Shown in pieces: positions 6,987 through 16,275 of a stretch of 23,583 nt of DNA. The position numbers and the translations under genes are program-made. The notes below the pieces were generated by a model. It was not told the DNA's origin. It worked only from the letters and a program-made list of their open reading frames with translations, and did no database searches. Numbering within the stretch: position 1 is the first letter of the stretch; every line of letters begins with the position of its first letter. The DNA comes from Herminiimonas sp. (lineage in GTDB: Bacteria > Pseudomonadota > Gammaproteobacteria > Burkholderiales > Burkholderiaceae): contig JACMQD010000018.1 in NCBI GenBank assembly GCA_014377155.1, positions 1 through 23,583 on the forward strand, in the 5' to 3' direction.

Positions 6987-8207
6987 TCAGCGCACCAGCT
7001 GGTTGATTTCGATGATCGGCATCAGCACCGCCAACACGATCAGCAGCACGACCACGCCCATGGCCAGGATCAGCGCGGGTTCCAGCAGACCCGCAATGGT
7101 CATCGCACGCCGCTCCAGATCCTGTTCCTGCGCATTCGACGCGCGCTCCAGCATGGCCGGCAGTTCGCCGGTAATTTCGCCGGCACGGATCATGTGGATC
7201 AGCATCGGCGGAAAATGCTTGTGGGCCGACAAGGCGCGCGCCAGGCTGACACCTTCGCGCACACTGTTGGCGGCGTCGGCAACCTGTTCGCGCATGGCGA
7301 CGTTGGACAGCGTGTCGCGGCTGGTTTGCAGCGCGCGCAGGATCGGCACGCCCGAGCCGGTCGTAATCGCCAGCGTGCTGGCGAAGCGTGCGGTGTTGAG
7401 ACTGCGCTCGAACTTGCCGTACAGCGGCGCAGTCAGCAGCCAGGTATGCCAGCGCCGTTTGATTTCGGGGTTTTTCAGCGCATTGCGCCAGGCCAGGTAA
7501 AACGCTGTGAATGCCAGTGCCACCATCCAGCCGTAGTTGCGCACGAAGTCCGACACTGCCAGCATCATGGTCGTCAAGAGCGGTAGTTTTTGCTTGGTAT
7601 TGGCAAACACCGAGACGATCTGTGGCACGACATAGGTCAGCAGGAAAATGACAATCGCAAACGCGACCACCGTGACAATGGCCGGATAGGTAAAGGCTAG
7701 TTTGACCTTTTGCACCAGTGAATTACGCCGCTCGATATAGTCCGCCAGCCGTGACAGCACGCGCGAGAGTTGGCCGATCTGTTCGCCGGACGCCACCAAC
7801 GCGCGGTAAATGTCGGCAAAATCGCGCGGGTGCCGCGAAAGCGCATCCGATAGCGACGAGCCGGCCATTACTTCCGACCGGATCGACGCCACCAGGTCGC
7901 GCAGATAAGGACGCTCGGCCTGTTCCAGCAGCGCTGAAAAAGCCTGCTCCAAAGGCAGGCTGGCTTCCAGCAGACTGGCCAATTGGCGGGTAAACAAGGC
8001 CAGTTCGGTGGTCGACAGGCTGTCACCGAAACGGCGCCGCCGGGTCTGCCCGGCGTCGTCGACCTGGGACGAGATCGCGGCCACGGTAATCGGCACCATG
8101 CCCTGCGCGCGCAGGTCGGCCCGCGCCGCGCGCGCACTGTCGGCATCGAGCACGCCCTTGCGGGTACTGCCGACCGCATCCACGGCTTCGTAGCGAAATG
8201 CTGCCAT
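6987..8207 (-). CDS. gspF: GspF, type II secretion inner-membrane platform protein
   Basis: GspF is the polytopic inner-membrane core of the secretion platform, contacting the ATPase GspE and GspL. The 406-residue length is typical of the family. Two homologous cytoplasmic GspF domains are visible (about 65-170 and 270-375). Membrane spans lie at about 172-198 (YPAIVTVVAFAIVIFLLTYVV), 224-241 and 378-400 (ILAMGVVVLLIVLAVLMPI). The APLYGKF segment at 260-266 is a family hallmark. The start ATG at 8207 has only a weak ribosome site. It follows gspE after an 88-base gap and ends in two consecutive TGA codons. Confidence 0.96.
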   Translation of the reverse strand: MAAFRYEAVDAVGSTRKGVLDADSARAARADLRAQGMVPITVAAISSQVDDAGQTRRRRFGDSLSTTELALFTRQLASLLEASLPLEQAFSALLEQAERPYLRDLVASIRSEVMAGSSLSDALSRHPRDFADIYRALVASGEQIGQLSRVLSRLADYIERRNSLVQKVKLAFTYPAIVTVVAFAIVIFLLTYVVPQIVSVFANTKQKLPLLTTMMLAVSDFVRNYGWMVALAFTAFYLAWRNALKNPEIKRRWHTWLLTAPLYGKFERSLNTARFASTLAITTGSGVPILRALQTSRDTLSNVAMREQVADAANSVREGVSLARALSAHKHFPPMLIHMIRAGEITGELPAMLERASNAQEQDLERRAMTIAGLLEPALILAMGVVVLLIVLAVLMPIIEINQLVR

Positions 8208-8295
8208 TCTTATGCCTGCCCTGAAGGCTGAATCGAATCGGCAACTGTGGCTTTCAGTTGTCGCAAATGGTCAAGGTTCACAGTGGTGGGTCCGC

Positions 8296-9741
8296 CTACT
8301 CTTTGGTCACGCGCAGCAGTTCGGCCACGGTGGTAGTGCCGTTGGCAAGCCAGCGTTCGCCGTCTTCGCGCATGGTTTGCATGCCGTCGCGCTGGGCCGC
8401 AACGCGGATTTCGGCTTCCGAGGCCCGATTGTGAATCTGGGCACGGATCTCTTCGGTGGTTTGCAACAGTTCGTAGACACCGACACGGCCCTGGTAGCCG
8501 GTCATGCCGCATTTGTCGCAGCCGACCGCATGCCAGTACCGGCCATCATGCGTCTTGCAGCTAGCACACAGCTTACGCACCAGCCGCTGCGCGACTACAC
8601 CCAGCAGCGACGACGACAGCAAGAAGGGTTCGATGCCCATGTCGAGCAGCCGCGTGACTGCCGCAGCCGAATCGTTGGTATGCAGCGTGGCCAGCACCAG
8701 ATGGCCGGTCAGCGACGCCTGCACCGCAATCTGCGCGGTTTCGAGATCGCGGATTTCACCGATCATGATGACGTCGGGATCTTGCCGCAGGATCGCGCGT
8801 AGCGCCTTGGCGAACGTCATGTCGATGCGGGCGTTGACCTGCGTCTGACCGACACCGGCCAGTTCATACTCGATCGGGTCTTCCACTGTCAGGATATTGG
8901 TGGCGGTGGCGTTCAGGCGCGACAGCGCTGCGTACAGCGTGGTGGTCTTGCCGGAACCAGTCGGCCCTGTCACCAGCACGATGCCGTGCGGCTGCGCGAT
9001 CAGTTGATCGAATTGCGGCAGCACGGCCTCGGCCATGCCGAGATGCTGCAGGTCGAGCCGGCCGGCTTCTTTGTCGAGCAGACGCAATACGGCGCGTTCG
9101 CCATGGCCGGTCGGCAACGTCGAAACCCGGACGTCGACCGGCTTGCCGCCCACGCGCAACGTGATGCGGCCATCTTGCGGCAGGCGTTTTTCGGCAATGT
9201 CGAGTTGCGCCATGATCTTGATGCGCGAGATCAGCGAAGCGTGGATGGCTTTCTTGGGACGCACGATGTCACGCAACGTGCCATCGACCCGAAAGCGCAC
9301 CACCGAAATCTGTTCGAAGGGCTCGATGTGAATATCCGAGGCTTCTTCGCGCAGCGCCTGCGTCAGCAACGCATTGATCATGCGGATCACCGGCGCATCG
9401 TCGGCTGACTCCAGCAGGTCCTCGATGGCCGGCATGTCCATCATCAGCTTGGCCAGATCGAGGTCGGATTCGTATTCGTCGATCACCTGTGCGGCGTCGC
9501 CGCCCGAGCCGGCATAGGCGCGGGCGATCGCGATGTCGAGGTCTTCGCGCGACATGGTCCTGAGCTTGACGCGGCCAAAGCGCCGGCTCACTTCGGCAAT
9601 CGCCGTCGACACCGTCGCATCCGACACCCAGACCTCGACGGCATTACCGTCACTGCGCTGGGCAAGCAAGCCGAAATCCCGCGCAAATGCATACGGCAAC
9701 AGGCGGGCGTCGATCATCATGCTGCTCATTGTGCTGCTCAT
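8296..9741 (-). CDS. gspE: GspE, type II secretion traffic ATPase
   Basis: This cytoplasmic hexameric ATPase powers pseudopilus assembly and so secretion. In the 481 residues I see the N1E-type region (10-75), Walker [11 protein letters not shown] at 259-268, an aspartate box around 286-296, Walker [10 protein letters not shown] at 324-332 and a His box LATLHTND at 350-357. A tetracysteine zinc site is formed by C392, C395, C408 and C411; this is normal for GspE, though its spacing here is short. Several starts are possible because ATGAGC-type triplets repeat (9741, 9729); I chose 9741. The best Shine-Dalgarno sequence upstream actually serves a tiny out-of-frame ORF whose stop overlaps this ATG (see the separate entry). 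The gene is 33 bases after gspD. Confidence 0.96.
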   Translation of the reverse strand: MSSTMSSMMIDARLLPYAFARDFGLLAQRSDGNAVEVWVSDATVSTAIAEVSRRFGRVKLRTMSREDLDIAIARAYAGSGGDAAQVIDEYESDLDLAKLMMDMPAIEDLLESADDAPVIRMINALLTQALREEASDIHIEPFEQISVVRFRVDGTLRDIVRPKKAIHASLISRIKIMAQLDIAEKRLPQDGRITLRVGGKPVDVRVSTLPTGHGERAVLRLLDKEAGRLDLQHLGMAEAVLPQFDQLIAQPHGIVLVTGPTGSGKTTTLYAALSRLNATATNILTVEDPIEYELAGVGQTQVNARIDMTFAKALRAILRQDPDVIMIGEIRDLETAQIAVQASLTGHLVLATLHTNDSAAAVTRLLDMGIEPFLLSSSLLGVVAQRLVRKLCASCKTHDGRYWHAVGCDKCGMTGYQGRVGVYELLQTTEEIRAQIHNRASEAEIRVAAQRDGMQTMREDGERWLANGTTTVAELLRVTKE

Positions 9742-9752
9742 GGGCTACTCAT
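9738..9752 (-). other. Possible 4-codon minicistron coupled to gspE
   Basis: On the minus strand GAGGAA (9759-9764) lies 6 bases before an ATG at 9752. That ATG opens the frame Met-Ser-Ser-Pro and stops at TGA 9740-9738. This TGA overlaps the gspE ATG (9741-9739) in the classic ATGA arrangement. Ribosomes that initiate at the strong site would terminate exactly where gspE begins and could restart there. It could instead be a coincidence of the repeated ATGAG[T/C]AGC motif. Confidence 0.35.
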
Positions 9753-9774
9753 CGTTCATTCCTCGTTGTGCCGA

Positions 9775-11976
9775 TCACTGCCTGGACGGCGCCGGCACGG
9801 CGTACGGCACCGCATTGCCGCTAGCTCGGGCAGGCGGCGGCGAGCGCGTCATGTCACCACCCAGCGGACGGCCGTTGTCCAGCGGTGGCAATACCGGCGT
9901 ATCGATACGCGGCAAGACCGAAGGCGCGGTCGGCTGTGCATTCAGTTCCACATTACGGATGTAGTCGTAACGATCGCCGGTGACACTGACACTTTGCTCG
10001 TTGCTGCGGATGATGGTCGGGCGCAAGAACACCATCAGGTTGGTCTTGGTGCGACCGCGCTTCTGGTACTTGAACAGGTTGCCGATAATCGGCAGATCGC
10101 CCAGGCCAGGGACTTTTTCGGTCGAATCCGACGACGAGTCATCGATCAGGCCACCGAGTACCAGAATCTGGCCGTCATCGATCAGCACGTTGGTGTCGAT
10201 CGCGCGCTTGCTGGTGGTGATGCCGGACGGTCCTTCGGACAGCACGTTCGAGGTTTCCTGGTAGATCGCCATCTTGACCGTGCCGCCTTCGGAAATCTGT
10301 GGTCGCACGCGCAGCGACAGACCGATATCCTTGCGCTCGATGGTCTGGAAGGGATTGACGCCGGCCGAGCCGCCCGAGGCGGCCGTGGTGTACTGTCCCG
10401 TCAAAAACGGCACGTTCTGGCCCACGATGATGCGCGCTTCTTCGTTGTCGAGCGTGATCAGGTTGGGCATCGACAGGATGTTGGCTCCGGTTTCGTTTTC
10501 CAGCGCCCGCGCCAGTGCGCCCAGCCCAAGCTGCCCGTTGATCTGCCGGAACAGACCCAGCGTCAGCCCGGCACCCGGCAGCACCGTCGCGGTGCCGCCC
10601 TGCGCTACGCCGGCGGCCAGCGACAGCAGGTTGTTGCCGCCGCTCGAGAAGGAAGTGGAGCCACCGACGCGATAGTTGCTGGTGTTATTTCCCGACAGGC
10701 CGACCCATTGCACGCCGAATTCGGCAGCCTTGGTGGCGGATACTTCGACGATCAGCGACTCGACATAGACTTGCGCCCGGCGCGCATCGAGCAGGTCGAT
10801 CACCGCGCGAAGATTGCGATAGACTGGTTCGCTGGCAGTAATGATGAGGGTATTGGTAGCCTGGTCGGCCTGGATGAAACCCGCAGCGCCGCCGGTCGAC
10901 AGGGTATTCGCACCCTGGTTTTGCGGCGTCGAGGAAGGCGCCATCTGCAAGCCTGCGCCTCCGGCATTCTGCGGCTGACCCTGACCTTGCAGCGGCGGTG
11001 GCTGGCTTGGCTGCTGACCCTGGGTTGCGCCGCTGGCAGAGCCATCCGATGTCACCACCGCGCGCAGGGTTTGCGCCAGTTTGATGGCATCAGCGTTGCG
11101 TAGCGCGACCACATGCACATTACCGGCCTGTGCCGTGGGCGTATCGAGCTTGGCGATGAGTGACTTGGCCAGATTGCCACGTGCCGTCGACGGTGCGCGG
11201 ATGATGACGGAATTGGTGCGCGAATCGGCCAGCAGGCTGATGCGGCCGGCGTCACCTGCCCCACCGCCACCGGCAACCCCGGGTTCGAGCAGGCGGTTGA
11301 CCATGACGGCGATATCGGTCGCGACCGCGTAGCGAATCGGCACCACATCGAGTTCGCTCGTGGCGGGGCCGTCGAGCGAGGCGATGATGCGCCCCAGCCG
11401 TCGCAGGTTGTCGGCATAGTCGGTGATGACCAGCGTGTTGTTGCCGGGATTGGCGTTGATGGTGTTGTTGGGCGAGATCAGCGGCCGCAATACTGTCACC
11501 AGATTGGCTGCCGACTCGTAATTGAGGCGGAAGATCTGGGTCGCGATCTGGTCACCGCGTACGCTACCCGGTTGGGTCGGGCCGGCCTGCAGCTTGGCAT
11601 CGGCTTCCGGCACCACCTTGGTGAAACCGCCGCCGCTGACCACCGTGTAACCCTGCAACCGCAAGGTCGAGGTCAGCAACTGAAACGCCTGCTGCTTGGT
11701 CAGCGCTTTTTCGGATACCAGATTAATGGTGCCCTTGACGCGCGGATCGATGATGAAAGTCGTGCCGGTGTAGTGCCCGATCGCCTTGATCACCGATTCA
11801 ATGTCGGCGCCGACGAAGTTCAGCACCGCAGTATTGGCCGACGGATCCTGCGCATGGGCGGGTGGCATCACGGCCGCCACGCACAATAAGGCGGCCGCGC
11901 TCCACCGCCGCAGGCCTGCGGCCCGTAATGGATGGGCCGGATAGGCTACTGGTCCTGCAAGTCGAATTTTAGTCAT
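9775..11976 (-). CDS. gspD: GspD, type II secretion outer-membrane secretin
   Basis: GspD forms the multimeric outer-membrane gate through which folded exoproteins leave. The 733-residue precursor has a signal sequence with a long basic n-region, cleaved near AHA-QD at residues 42-43. An N0 domain lies at about 47-120 (FVGADIESVIKAI). N1-N3 domains run from about 145 to 405, the last one split by a Gln/Gly/Pro-rich linker (310-360). The secretin core is at about 405-660, with VPFLTGQ at 522-528 and VPGLGDLPIIGNLF at 622-635. The C-terminal 70 residues are Pro-rich with no obvious pilotin-binding domain. The ATG overlaps the gspN stop as ATGA, so translation is probably coupled. Confidence 0.97.
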   Translation of the reverse strand: MTKIRLAGPVAYPAHPLRAAGLRRWSAAALLCVAAVMPPAHAQDPSANTAVLNFVGADIESVIKAIGHYTGTTFIIDPRVKGTINLVSEKALTKQQAFQLLTSTLRLQGYTVVSGGGFTKVVPEADAKLQAGPTQPGSVRGDQIATQIFRLNYESAANLVTVLRPLISPNNTINANPGNNTLVITDYADNLRRLGRIIASLDGPATSELDVVPIRYAVATDIAVMVNRLLEPGVAGGGGAGDAGRISLLADSRTNSVIIRAPSTARGNLAKSLIAKLDTPTAQAGNVHVVALRNADAIKLAQTLRAVVTSDGSASGATQGQQPSQPPPLQGQGQPQNAGGAGLQMAPSSTPQNQGANTLSTGGAAGFIQADQATNTLIITASEPVYRNLRAVIDLLDARRAQVYVESLIVEVSATKAAEFGVQWVGLSGNNTSNYRVGGSTSFSSGGNNLLSLAAGVAQGGTATVLPGAGLTLGLFRQINGQLGLGALARALENETGANILSMPNLITLDNEEARIIVGQNVPFLTGQYTTAASGGSAGVNPFQTIERKDIGLSLRVRPQISEGGTVKMAIYQETSNVLSEGPSGITTSKRAIDTNVLIDDGQILVLGGLIDDSSSDSTEKVPGLGDLPIIGNLFKYQKRGRTKTNLMVFLRPTIIRSNEQSVSVTGDRYDYIRNVELNAQPTAPSVLPRIDTPVLPPLDNGRPLGGDMTRSPPPARASGNAVPYAVPAPSRQ

Positions 11977-12746
11977 CTGAACTCTAACGCAATAACGTCC
12001 CTGTTACCTTCTTTACGGCGCTGGCCCAACAGATTAAGCAAGTTGGCCAGCCTCTCTTCCTGCCCCGGCGCGGCTTCTGCCTTGCCGGAAAACTGCATGC
12101 GTCCGTTACTGAGCATGCCTGTGCCGCTCAACATCATCGGCCCCTTGACTGTCTTCAGGACCGCGCTGGCCTGCTGGCCCTGCCAGTCCATCACAAGCTG
12201 ATACGCGCCCAGCGGTTTGATCGGTGACAGGCGCGACGCCATGTCGTCCATCTGCAGGTTCAGCGATCCGGTCAGGTCGACCCGGTTACCCTGGCGCACC
12301 AATTGCAGCACCCCCCACGACAGCCTCATCTGACCGCTGAGCTGAATCGTGTTCAGCGGCGCACCCAAACCTGCAAGGCGATCCGCCGTCACCATGATCT
12401 GCGACGGACTGATCTGCCATTGCGACCAGCTACCGGTGATTTTGACCGGTTGTGCCAGCGCCGACGGATTGTCGACATCGACGCTGACACGACCAATCAG
12501 CACCGCTGGCGACAGCCGCCATGCAAAACGTCCGGGCACCAGCGGCGTAAGCGGATCATTGCCGCCGGGTGCGCCGCCGATGAATGCCGAGCCGTTCCAC
12601 AAGGTTCCTTGCGCATCACCTAAGCTTACCCGCCCCCCGGTCTGGCGTTCCAGGATTGGCGACATCCACGCCGCTGGCAAAAAACTCAGCACCGTCACAC
12701 CGACGGCAATCGTGCCAGCTAACAACCATATCATGACGCGTCGCAC
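11973..12746 (-). CDS. gspN: GspN, type II secretion accessory protein
   Basis: GspN is an inner-membrane-anchored periplasmic accessory component found in a subset of type II secretion systems. This 257-residue product has one N-terminal membrane span (about residues 4-26), then a periplasmic domain with repeated beta-strand-like segments typical of the family (FAWRLSPAVLIGRVSVDV, VLQLVRQGNRVDLTGSLNLQ, MLSGTGMLSNGRMQFSGKAE). The GTG at 12746 is preceded by GGAG at normal spacing and is preferred. It lies 86 bases after gspM and overlaps gspD by four bases. Identification rests on position between gspM and gspD and on the N-terminal and terminal patterns. Confidence 0.88.
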   Translation of the reverse strand: MRRVMIWLLAGTIAVGVTVLSFLPAAWMSPILERQTGGRVSLGDAQGTLWNGSAFIGGAPGGNDPLTPLVPGRFAWRLSPAVLIGRVSVDVDNPSALAQPVKITGSWSQWQISPSQIMVTADRLAGLGAPLNTIQLSGQMRLSWGVLQLVRQGNRVDLTGSLNLQMDDMASRLSPIKPLGAYQLVMDWQGQQASAVLKTVKGPMMLSGTGMLSNGRMQFSGKAEAAPGQEERLANLLNLLGQRRKEGNRDVIALEFR

Positions 12747-12832
12747 GGGTTCTCCAGTTTGATCAAACCATACGTGCAGAAGTCAGGATACTGATGGTGC
12801 TCAAACCTTTTGCCATCTCTGTGGCGCGCCAT

Positions 12833-13348
12833 TTATTGCTCTGCTTTCGGCTGGCGCAGCGTCAGGGTAGCATTGACCATGTCGGTTTGGGCTTGCGCCG
12901 TAAAACTGGCCTCCACTACTGTCATGCGTGCCGTGGTCCGCATTTCTTCGAGCCAGTCGACCAGGCCGGCAAACGAGACCGGCGCCAGCTGTACGCGCAG
13001 GGCTTCGTCTGTCAAGGACACGCTTTGCGCCTTCAGGCCACGCCTGGCCAGCGAGCTGTCGATGCTTTCGCGGCTGACCGTGGCCGGCGGCTGCGCGGCG
13101 GTGGTGGCTAGCGTGGCTGCCTGGCGCGACAGTGCCTGCATTTCAGCGCTTTGCTGGCGCAACGGCGGCAGGCTTTTTTCGAGCTGGTTACGGCTGTCGA
13201 TGGCAGGACCGAGCAAAAATGCATACACCAGGCCAAACATAACCACTGCGGCGGCGGCGGTCAGCATCGACCGTTCGCGCGCATTGCGCTCCATCCAGAA
13301 GGTCGAGACCGATTCGGTCAGTTCAGAGACGAGGCCGGGAGTACTCAT
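12833..13348 (-). CDS. gspM: GspM, type II secretion platform protein
   Basis: GspM is a bitopic inner-membrane protein that partners with GspL in the platform. I chose the ATG at 13348, which overlaps the gspL stop as ATGA and has GGAG at good spacing; the GTG at 13369 would add seven residues inside gspL. The 171-residue product has a short cytoplasmic N-terminus with the common pattern SVSTFWMERNARERSML, a membrane span at about 29-48, a coiled-coil-like stretch at about 50-80, and a ferredoxin-like periplasmic domain to the end. It is part of the gsp operon, between gspL and gspN. Confidence 0.93.
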   Translation of the reverse strand: MSTPGLVSELTESVSTFWMERNARERSMLTAAAAVVMFGLVYAFLLGPAIDSRNQLEKSLPPLRQQSAEMQALSRQAATLATTAAQPPATVSRESIDSSLARRGLKAQSVSLTDEALRVQLAPVSFAGLVDWLEEMRTTARMTVVEASFTAQAQTDMVNATLTLRQPKAEQ

Positions 13349-14610
13349 TTGCCGCTCCGTATCTGCCACACGCTTGCGCTTGGCTGGGTAAGGGTGAGAT
13401 TACGTGCTGCCAGCGCGGTTTTCATTTGCTGCGTCGGTGGCTCGCCGTCCGGCTTGAGCTTGATCTGCAGGCCGCGGTCGCGATAATCGATCGCAGCGAT
13501 GCCGGGCGTTTTGCGGCCACTGGAATTTTGTCCGACGACCGCCCAGGTTTCGCCGAACGTGGCGGCCAGCGCGGCAAAGTCGTCCGGCGCGGCTTGGCCG
13601 GCGGCACGTTGTGCGGTGGCGATTTTTTGCCGCATTTGCGCGACCGGGTCAACGATCACCGTATCTTTCGGATAGGCGGCTTTGTAAATCTGCAGCATGG
13701 TCGTGCGCAGTGCTGCCGCTTCGCGTTTCATGCGCAGCCACTCGACATTGAGACCGACAATATTGACCAATAGCACCGCGCCAGCGAGCATCAGCGGCCA
13801 GCGCCAGCGTCGCCAGTCCGGGCCACCACCGCTGCCGGCACCGAGACCGGCAGCAACATTGAGGGTGGCATGACGCGCGCCGTCGATCCAGCGGCTCCAG
13901 TTGTCGGCATACACGGTCACGCGCTGTTCCAGCGGCAACAGCTCGGCGACGGCTTGCTGGTATGCGAGAACGCTGGCCTGCGGCACGTACAGAACAATCG
14001 GCGCGGCCGGCACGATCGCGCACAGCGTTTGTACCGCGTCGCTGGCGCCGGATCCCGGCTGCTCCGGCATCACGGGCAAACCGAGACCTTCCTGCTCGGA
14101 TAGGCGCAACGTCAGGTCGAGTCCGTTTTCGAACGCCGAAACCGCGGCCACGGCACTACCGGGCTGTAGCGGCAGGCACAGTTGCGACGGTATCGCGGCG
14201 ACGTTGCCGGTGCCGAAACTGAGCATGGTCTGCACCAGGATTTCGAGCCAGCCGCGCTGCACTACCGCCACCGTGCGCAAGCCATCTGCCAGATCGCCGG
14301 CCACGACCACGCATTCGGACGGATCCGACATCAACTGGTCTTCGACCATGTTGGGCAACGCGGCTTTCAGGCGTGCGCCCGACAGCGGCGGCATTTTAAG
14401 GCGCAGTAGCGTGACATCGCTGGCGGCCAGCAGCAAGACCACGCGCTGCGACTTTGCCACCATGCCGGACAGGTCCGACAACGGCGCCATGCCTTCGCGC
14501 TCGACCTCGCCGCCGTTGAGGACCAGCGCGAACGGACAGACCAGGGCGATCCAGTGCGACGCGTTGTCGGCAGCGGCTTTGGAAGGGAGGCGGATATACA
14601 GTGTGCTCAA
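13345..14610 (-). CDS. gspL: GspL, type II secretion platform protein, TTG start
   Basis: GspL recruits the ATPase GspE to the membrane through its cytoplasmic actin-like domain and pairs with GspM. The 421 residues comprise that cytoplasmic domain (1-265), a membrane span at about 271-290, and a periplasmic ferredoxin-like domain (about 320-421). The product begins MSTLYIRLPSKAAA, the expected family start, but the codon is TTG at 14610. No in-frame ATG occurs before residue 41, so TTG initiation appears genuine; a GGAA sequence lies just upstream. It starts 31 bases after gspK, and its stop overlaps the gspM ATG. Confidence 0.94.
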   Translation of the reverse strand: MSTLYIRLPSKAAADNASHWIALVCPFALVLNGGEVEREGMAPLSDLSGMVAKSQRVVLLLAASDVTLLRLKMPPLSGARLKAALPNMVEDQLMSDPSECVVVAGDLADGLRTVAVVQRGWLEILVQTMLSFGTGNVAAIPSQLCLPLQPGSAVAAVSAFENGLDLTLRLSEQEGLGLPVMPEQPGSGASDAVQTLCAIVPAAPIVLYVPQASVLAYQQAVAELLPLEQRVTVYADNWSRWIDGARHATLNVAAGLGAGSGGGPDWRRWRWPLMLAGAVLLVNIVGLNVEWLRMKREAAALRTTMLQIYKAAYPKDTVIVDPVAQMRQKIATAQRAAGQAAPDDFAALAATFGETWAVVGQNSSGRKTPGIAAIDYRDRGLQIKLKPDGEPPTQQMKTALAARNLTLTQPSASVWQIRSGK

Positions 14611-14641
14611 GGCGTTCCGTTCTTATTGTGCATAGTGACTG

Positions 14642-15628
14642 TCATTTTTGCCGAACTGAAATCAATCTGGTCGAGGTCTGGCCGAGGCGTTCGATCAGTG
14701 CCTGCACCTCCAGTGCGCCGCGACTCATGCGCACTTTACCTGTTACCAGGAAGTATTTGGTTTTTGTATCGATTTTATTATTGTCTATTACCAGCGGTTT
14801 TTCGCCACGGTCGCGTGTCTTGAAATCACCGGTTTCCCGAAAATAGGCCCGCTCCCGACTGGCAACCAATGCCTGCGCATCCGACAGCGAGAGTGTGACA
14901 ATTCTCGCAGAAATTACTTCAGCGGAGGCTGTATTCACATTGATTGGTGTGTCTCGCGGCAGCACGACGACATAATCCTTGAGTTTGCGCATGGTCTCAT
15001 CCTTGAATCCGGGTAGCGCAAACAGATCGTCGAGCTCTTTGAATTGGAGTTGTCGCGCCGATGCCTGGGGCGGCGCAACGATGGCAGCGGGCGCCGCCCC
15101 GGCCACGGGCGGGATGGTGACCCTGGGCTGTGCGGTCGCCATCATGGTCGCGGCCGCCTTTGCCAGTGACGGATCGAGGTTCAGATTCGACAGCAGCTTG
15201 GCGAATACCGCGACTTCGGCTGGATTAATGACGCCGTCGGTGCTGAGATTGGTCAGGTTGTAACGTGACTGTGCGTCGATGATCGCGCCTGACAACGCCG
15301 AGTCGCCGACATCGGCATTACTGCCGTTATCGACATACTGGTCCAGGCGTGTCTCGGCCAGGCTGACAGCCCACGGTTCGCCCAGATGATCCATTTCCGA
15401 CATCCGCGCATCTTCGCGCAGGATCAGCCGCGCCCAGTCCAGCGCGCCGCGCAAGACCCATTCCTTTTGCAGCTGCATGCGCTGGTTCTCGATCGAGCGT
15501 ACTTGCACCTGCTGTTGCCAGAACAAACTGGCGACGATGGTGATCGCCAGCGTCGTCAGCAGCAATGCGGTAATGACGGCCACGCCACGCTGGCGAATCG
15601 GCAGGCGCGCGCGGCCACGGTTCCTCAC
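14642..15628 (-). CDS. gspK: GspK, minor pseudopilin at the pseudopilus tip
   Basis: GspK is the large minor pseudopilin that caps the pseudopilus together with GspI and GspJ. I chose the GTG at 15628, which overlaps the gspJ stop as GTGA and gives 328 residues; an open frame continues upstream inside gspJ but is not coding. The type III signal is basic and is cut after Gly15 (RQRG-VAVITALLL). As usual for GspK, the +5 position is not Glu. The large alpha-helical domain follows (GALDWARLILREDA, SRYNLTNL, NVNTASAEVISARI). This capping domain is typical. Confidence 0.95.
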   Translation of the reverse strand: MRNRGRARLPIRQRGVAVITALLLTTLAITIVASLFWQQQVQVRSIENQRMQLQKEWVLRGALDWARLILREDARMSEMDHLGEPWAVSLAETRLDQYVDNGSNADVGDSALSGAIIDAQSRYNLTNLSTDGVINPAEVAVFAKLLSNLNLDPSLAKAAATMMATAQPRVTIPPVAGAAPAAIVAPPQASARQLQFKELDDLFALPGFKDETMRKLKDYVVVLPRDTPINVNTASAEVISARIVTLSLSDAQALVASRERAYFRETGDFKTRDRGEKPLVIDNNKIDTKTKYFLVTGKVRMSRGALEVQALIERLGQTSTRLISVRQK

Positions 15629-16275
15629 ACTGCCCCCAGCAGGAAGACTTTTTGCATCGGCAGCGAGCGACCGGTGACTTGCAGCGAGACTTCGAGTCCG
15701 GTGATCACCGTTGGCAATGCACCGGCGACCCGCACTGCCTGCGGTATCAACGGTGCGGCGCCGGCCACGCCGTTGCGCCAGCCGCTGCCGTCGCTCGACC
15801 ACAGCCGCATGGCGATGCTGTCGACGCCAGCTTGCAGCACGACTGCCTGTGCGATGGTGGCATCGCTGGCAGCGGAGATCCAGGCACTATCGATTTCGCC
15901 CAGATCACGCGTAGCCGGCGACTCGTGCCGCGTCAGCTTGCCGTCGCGCACACGGTAGGTGACCACTTGCAGGCGCGACGGCTGACTATCGGCATAGACG
16001 TTACGCACGAGTAGCAGACGCCCTTCTTCGGCGACCAGCGGCGCACGGTTGGGAATGGTCGAAAAGGGCGCGATGTTGGCGCAGTCGCTTTGTAATTGGG
16101 CAAACGTCAGTTGCATGCCGCGCGTCTGTTCGAGGTCGGCCGTCAGCGCGATGCGCGCCCGGACGATACTGTCGAGGCCACGCCAGCCGAGCACCGCGAC
16201 AATGGCCAGAATACTGATGGCGACCAGCAGTTCGATCAGAGTAAAGCCGCCTGACGGCTCGTGCCGGCTAGCCAT
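15625..16275 (-). CDS. gspJ: GspJ, minor pseudopilin
   Basis: GspJ is a minor pseudopilin of the tip complex with GspI and GspK. The 216-residue precursor has a 10-residue leader ending in Gly-Gly, then the prepilin-peptidase signature GG-FTLIELLVAISILAIVAVLGWRGL with Glu at +5. The C-terminal globular domain contains segments common in GspJ (RGMQLTFAQLQSDCANI, WSSDGSGWRNGV, LPTVITGLEVSL). The ATG at 16275 overlaps the end of gspI by eight bases, and its own stop overlaps gspK. Processing requires a prepilin peptidase encoded outside this window. Confidence 0.95.
   Translation of the reverse strand: MASRHEPSGGFTLIELLVAISILAIVAVLGWRGLDSIVRARIALTADLEQTRGMQLTFAQLQSDCANIAPFSTIPNRAPLVAEEGRLLLVRNVYADSQPSRLQVVTYRVRDGKLTRHESPATRDLGEIDSAWISAASDATIAQAVVLQAGVDSIAMRLWSSDGSGWRNGVAGAAPLIPQAVRVAGALPTVITGLEVSLQVTGRSLPMQKVFLLGAV

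Noticed and set aside
6684..7586. Plus-strand open frame of 300 codons opposite gspC and gspF
   Set aside because: It spans two genuine minus-strand genes and their gap and is His/Arg-rich, a common shadow pattern.
9766..11103. Plus-strand open frame (445 codons) opposite gspD
   Set aside because: It is the reverse of a well-defined secretin gene. The translation is rich in Arg, Gln and Asp without family features.
15629..15802. N-terminal extension of gspK inside gspJ
   Set aside because: Pseudopilin leaders are short. The GTG at 15628 overlapping the gspJ stop gives the expected leader.
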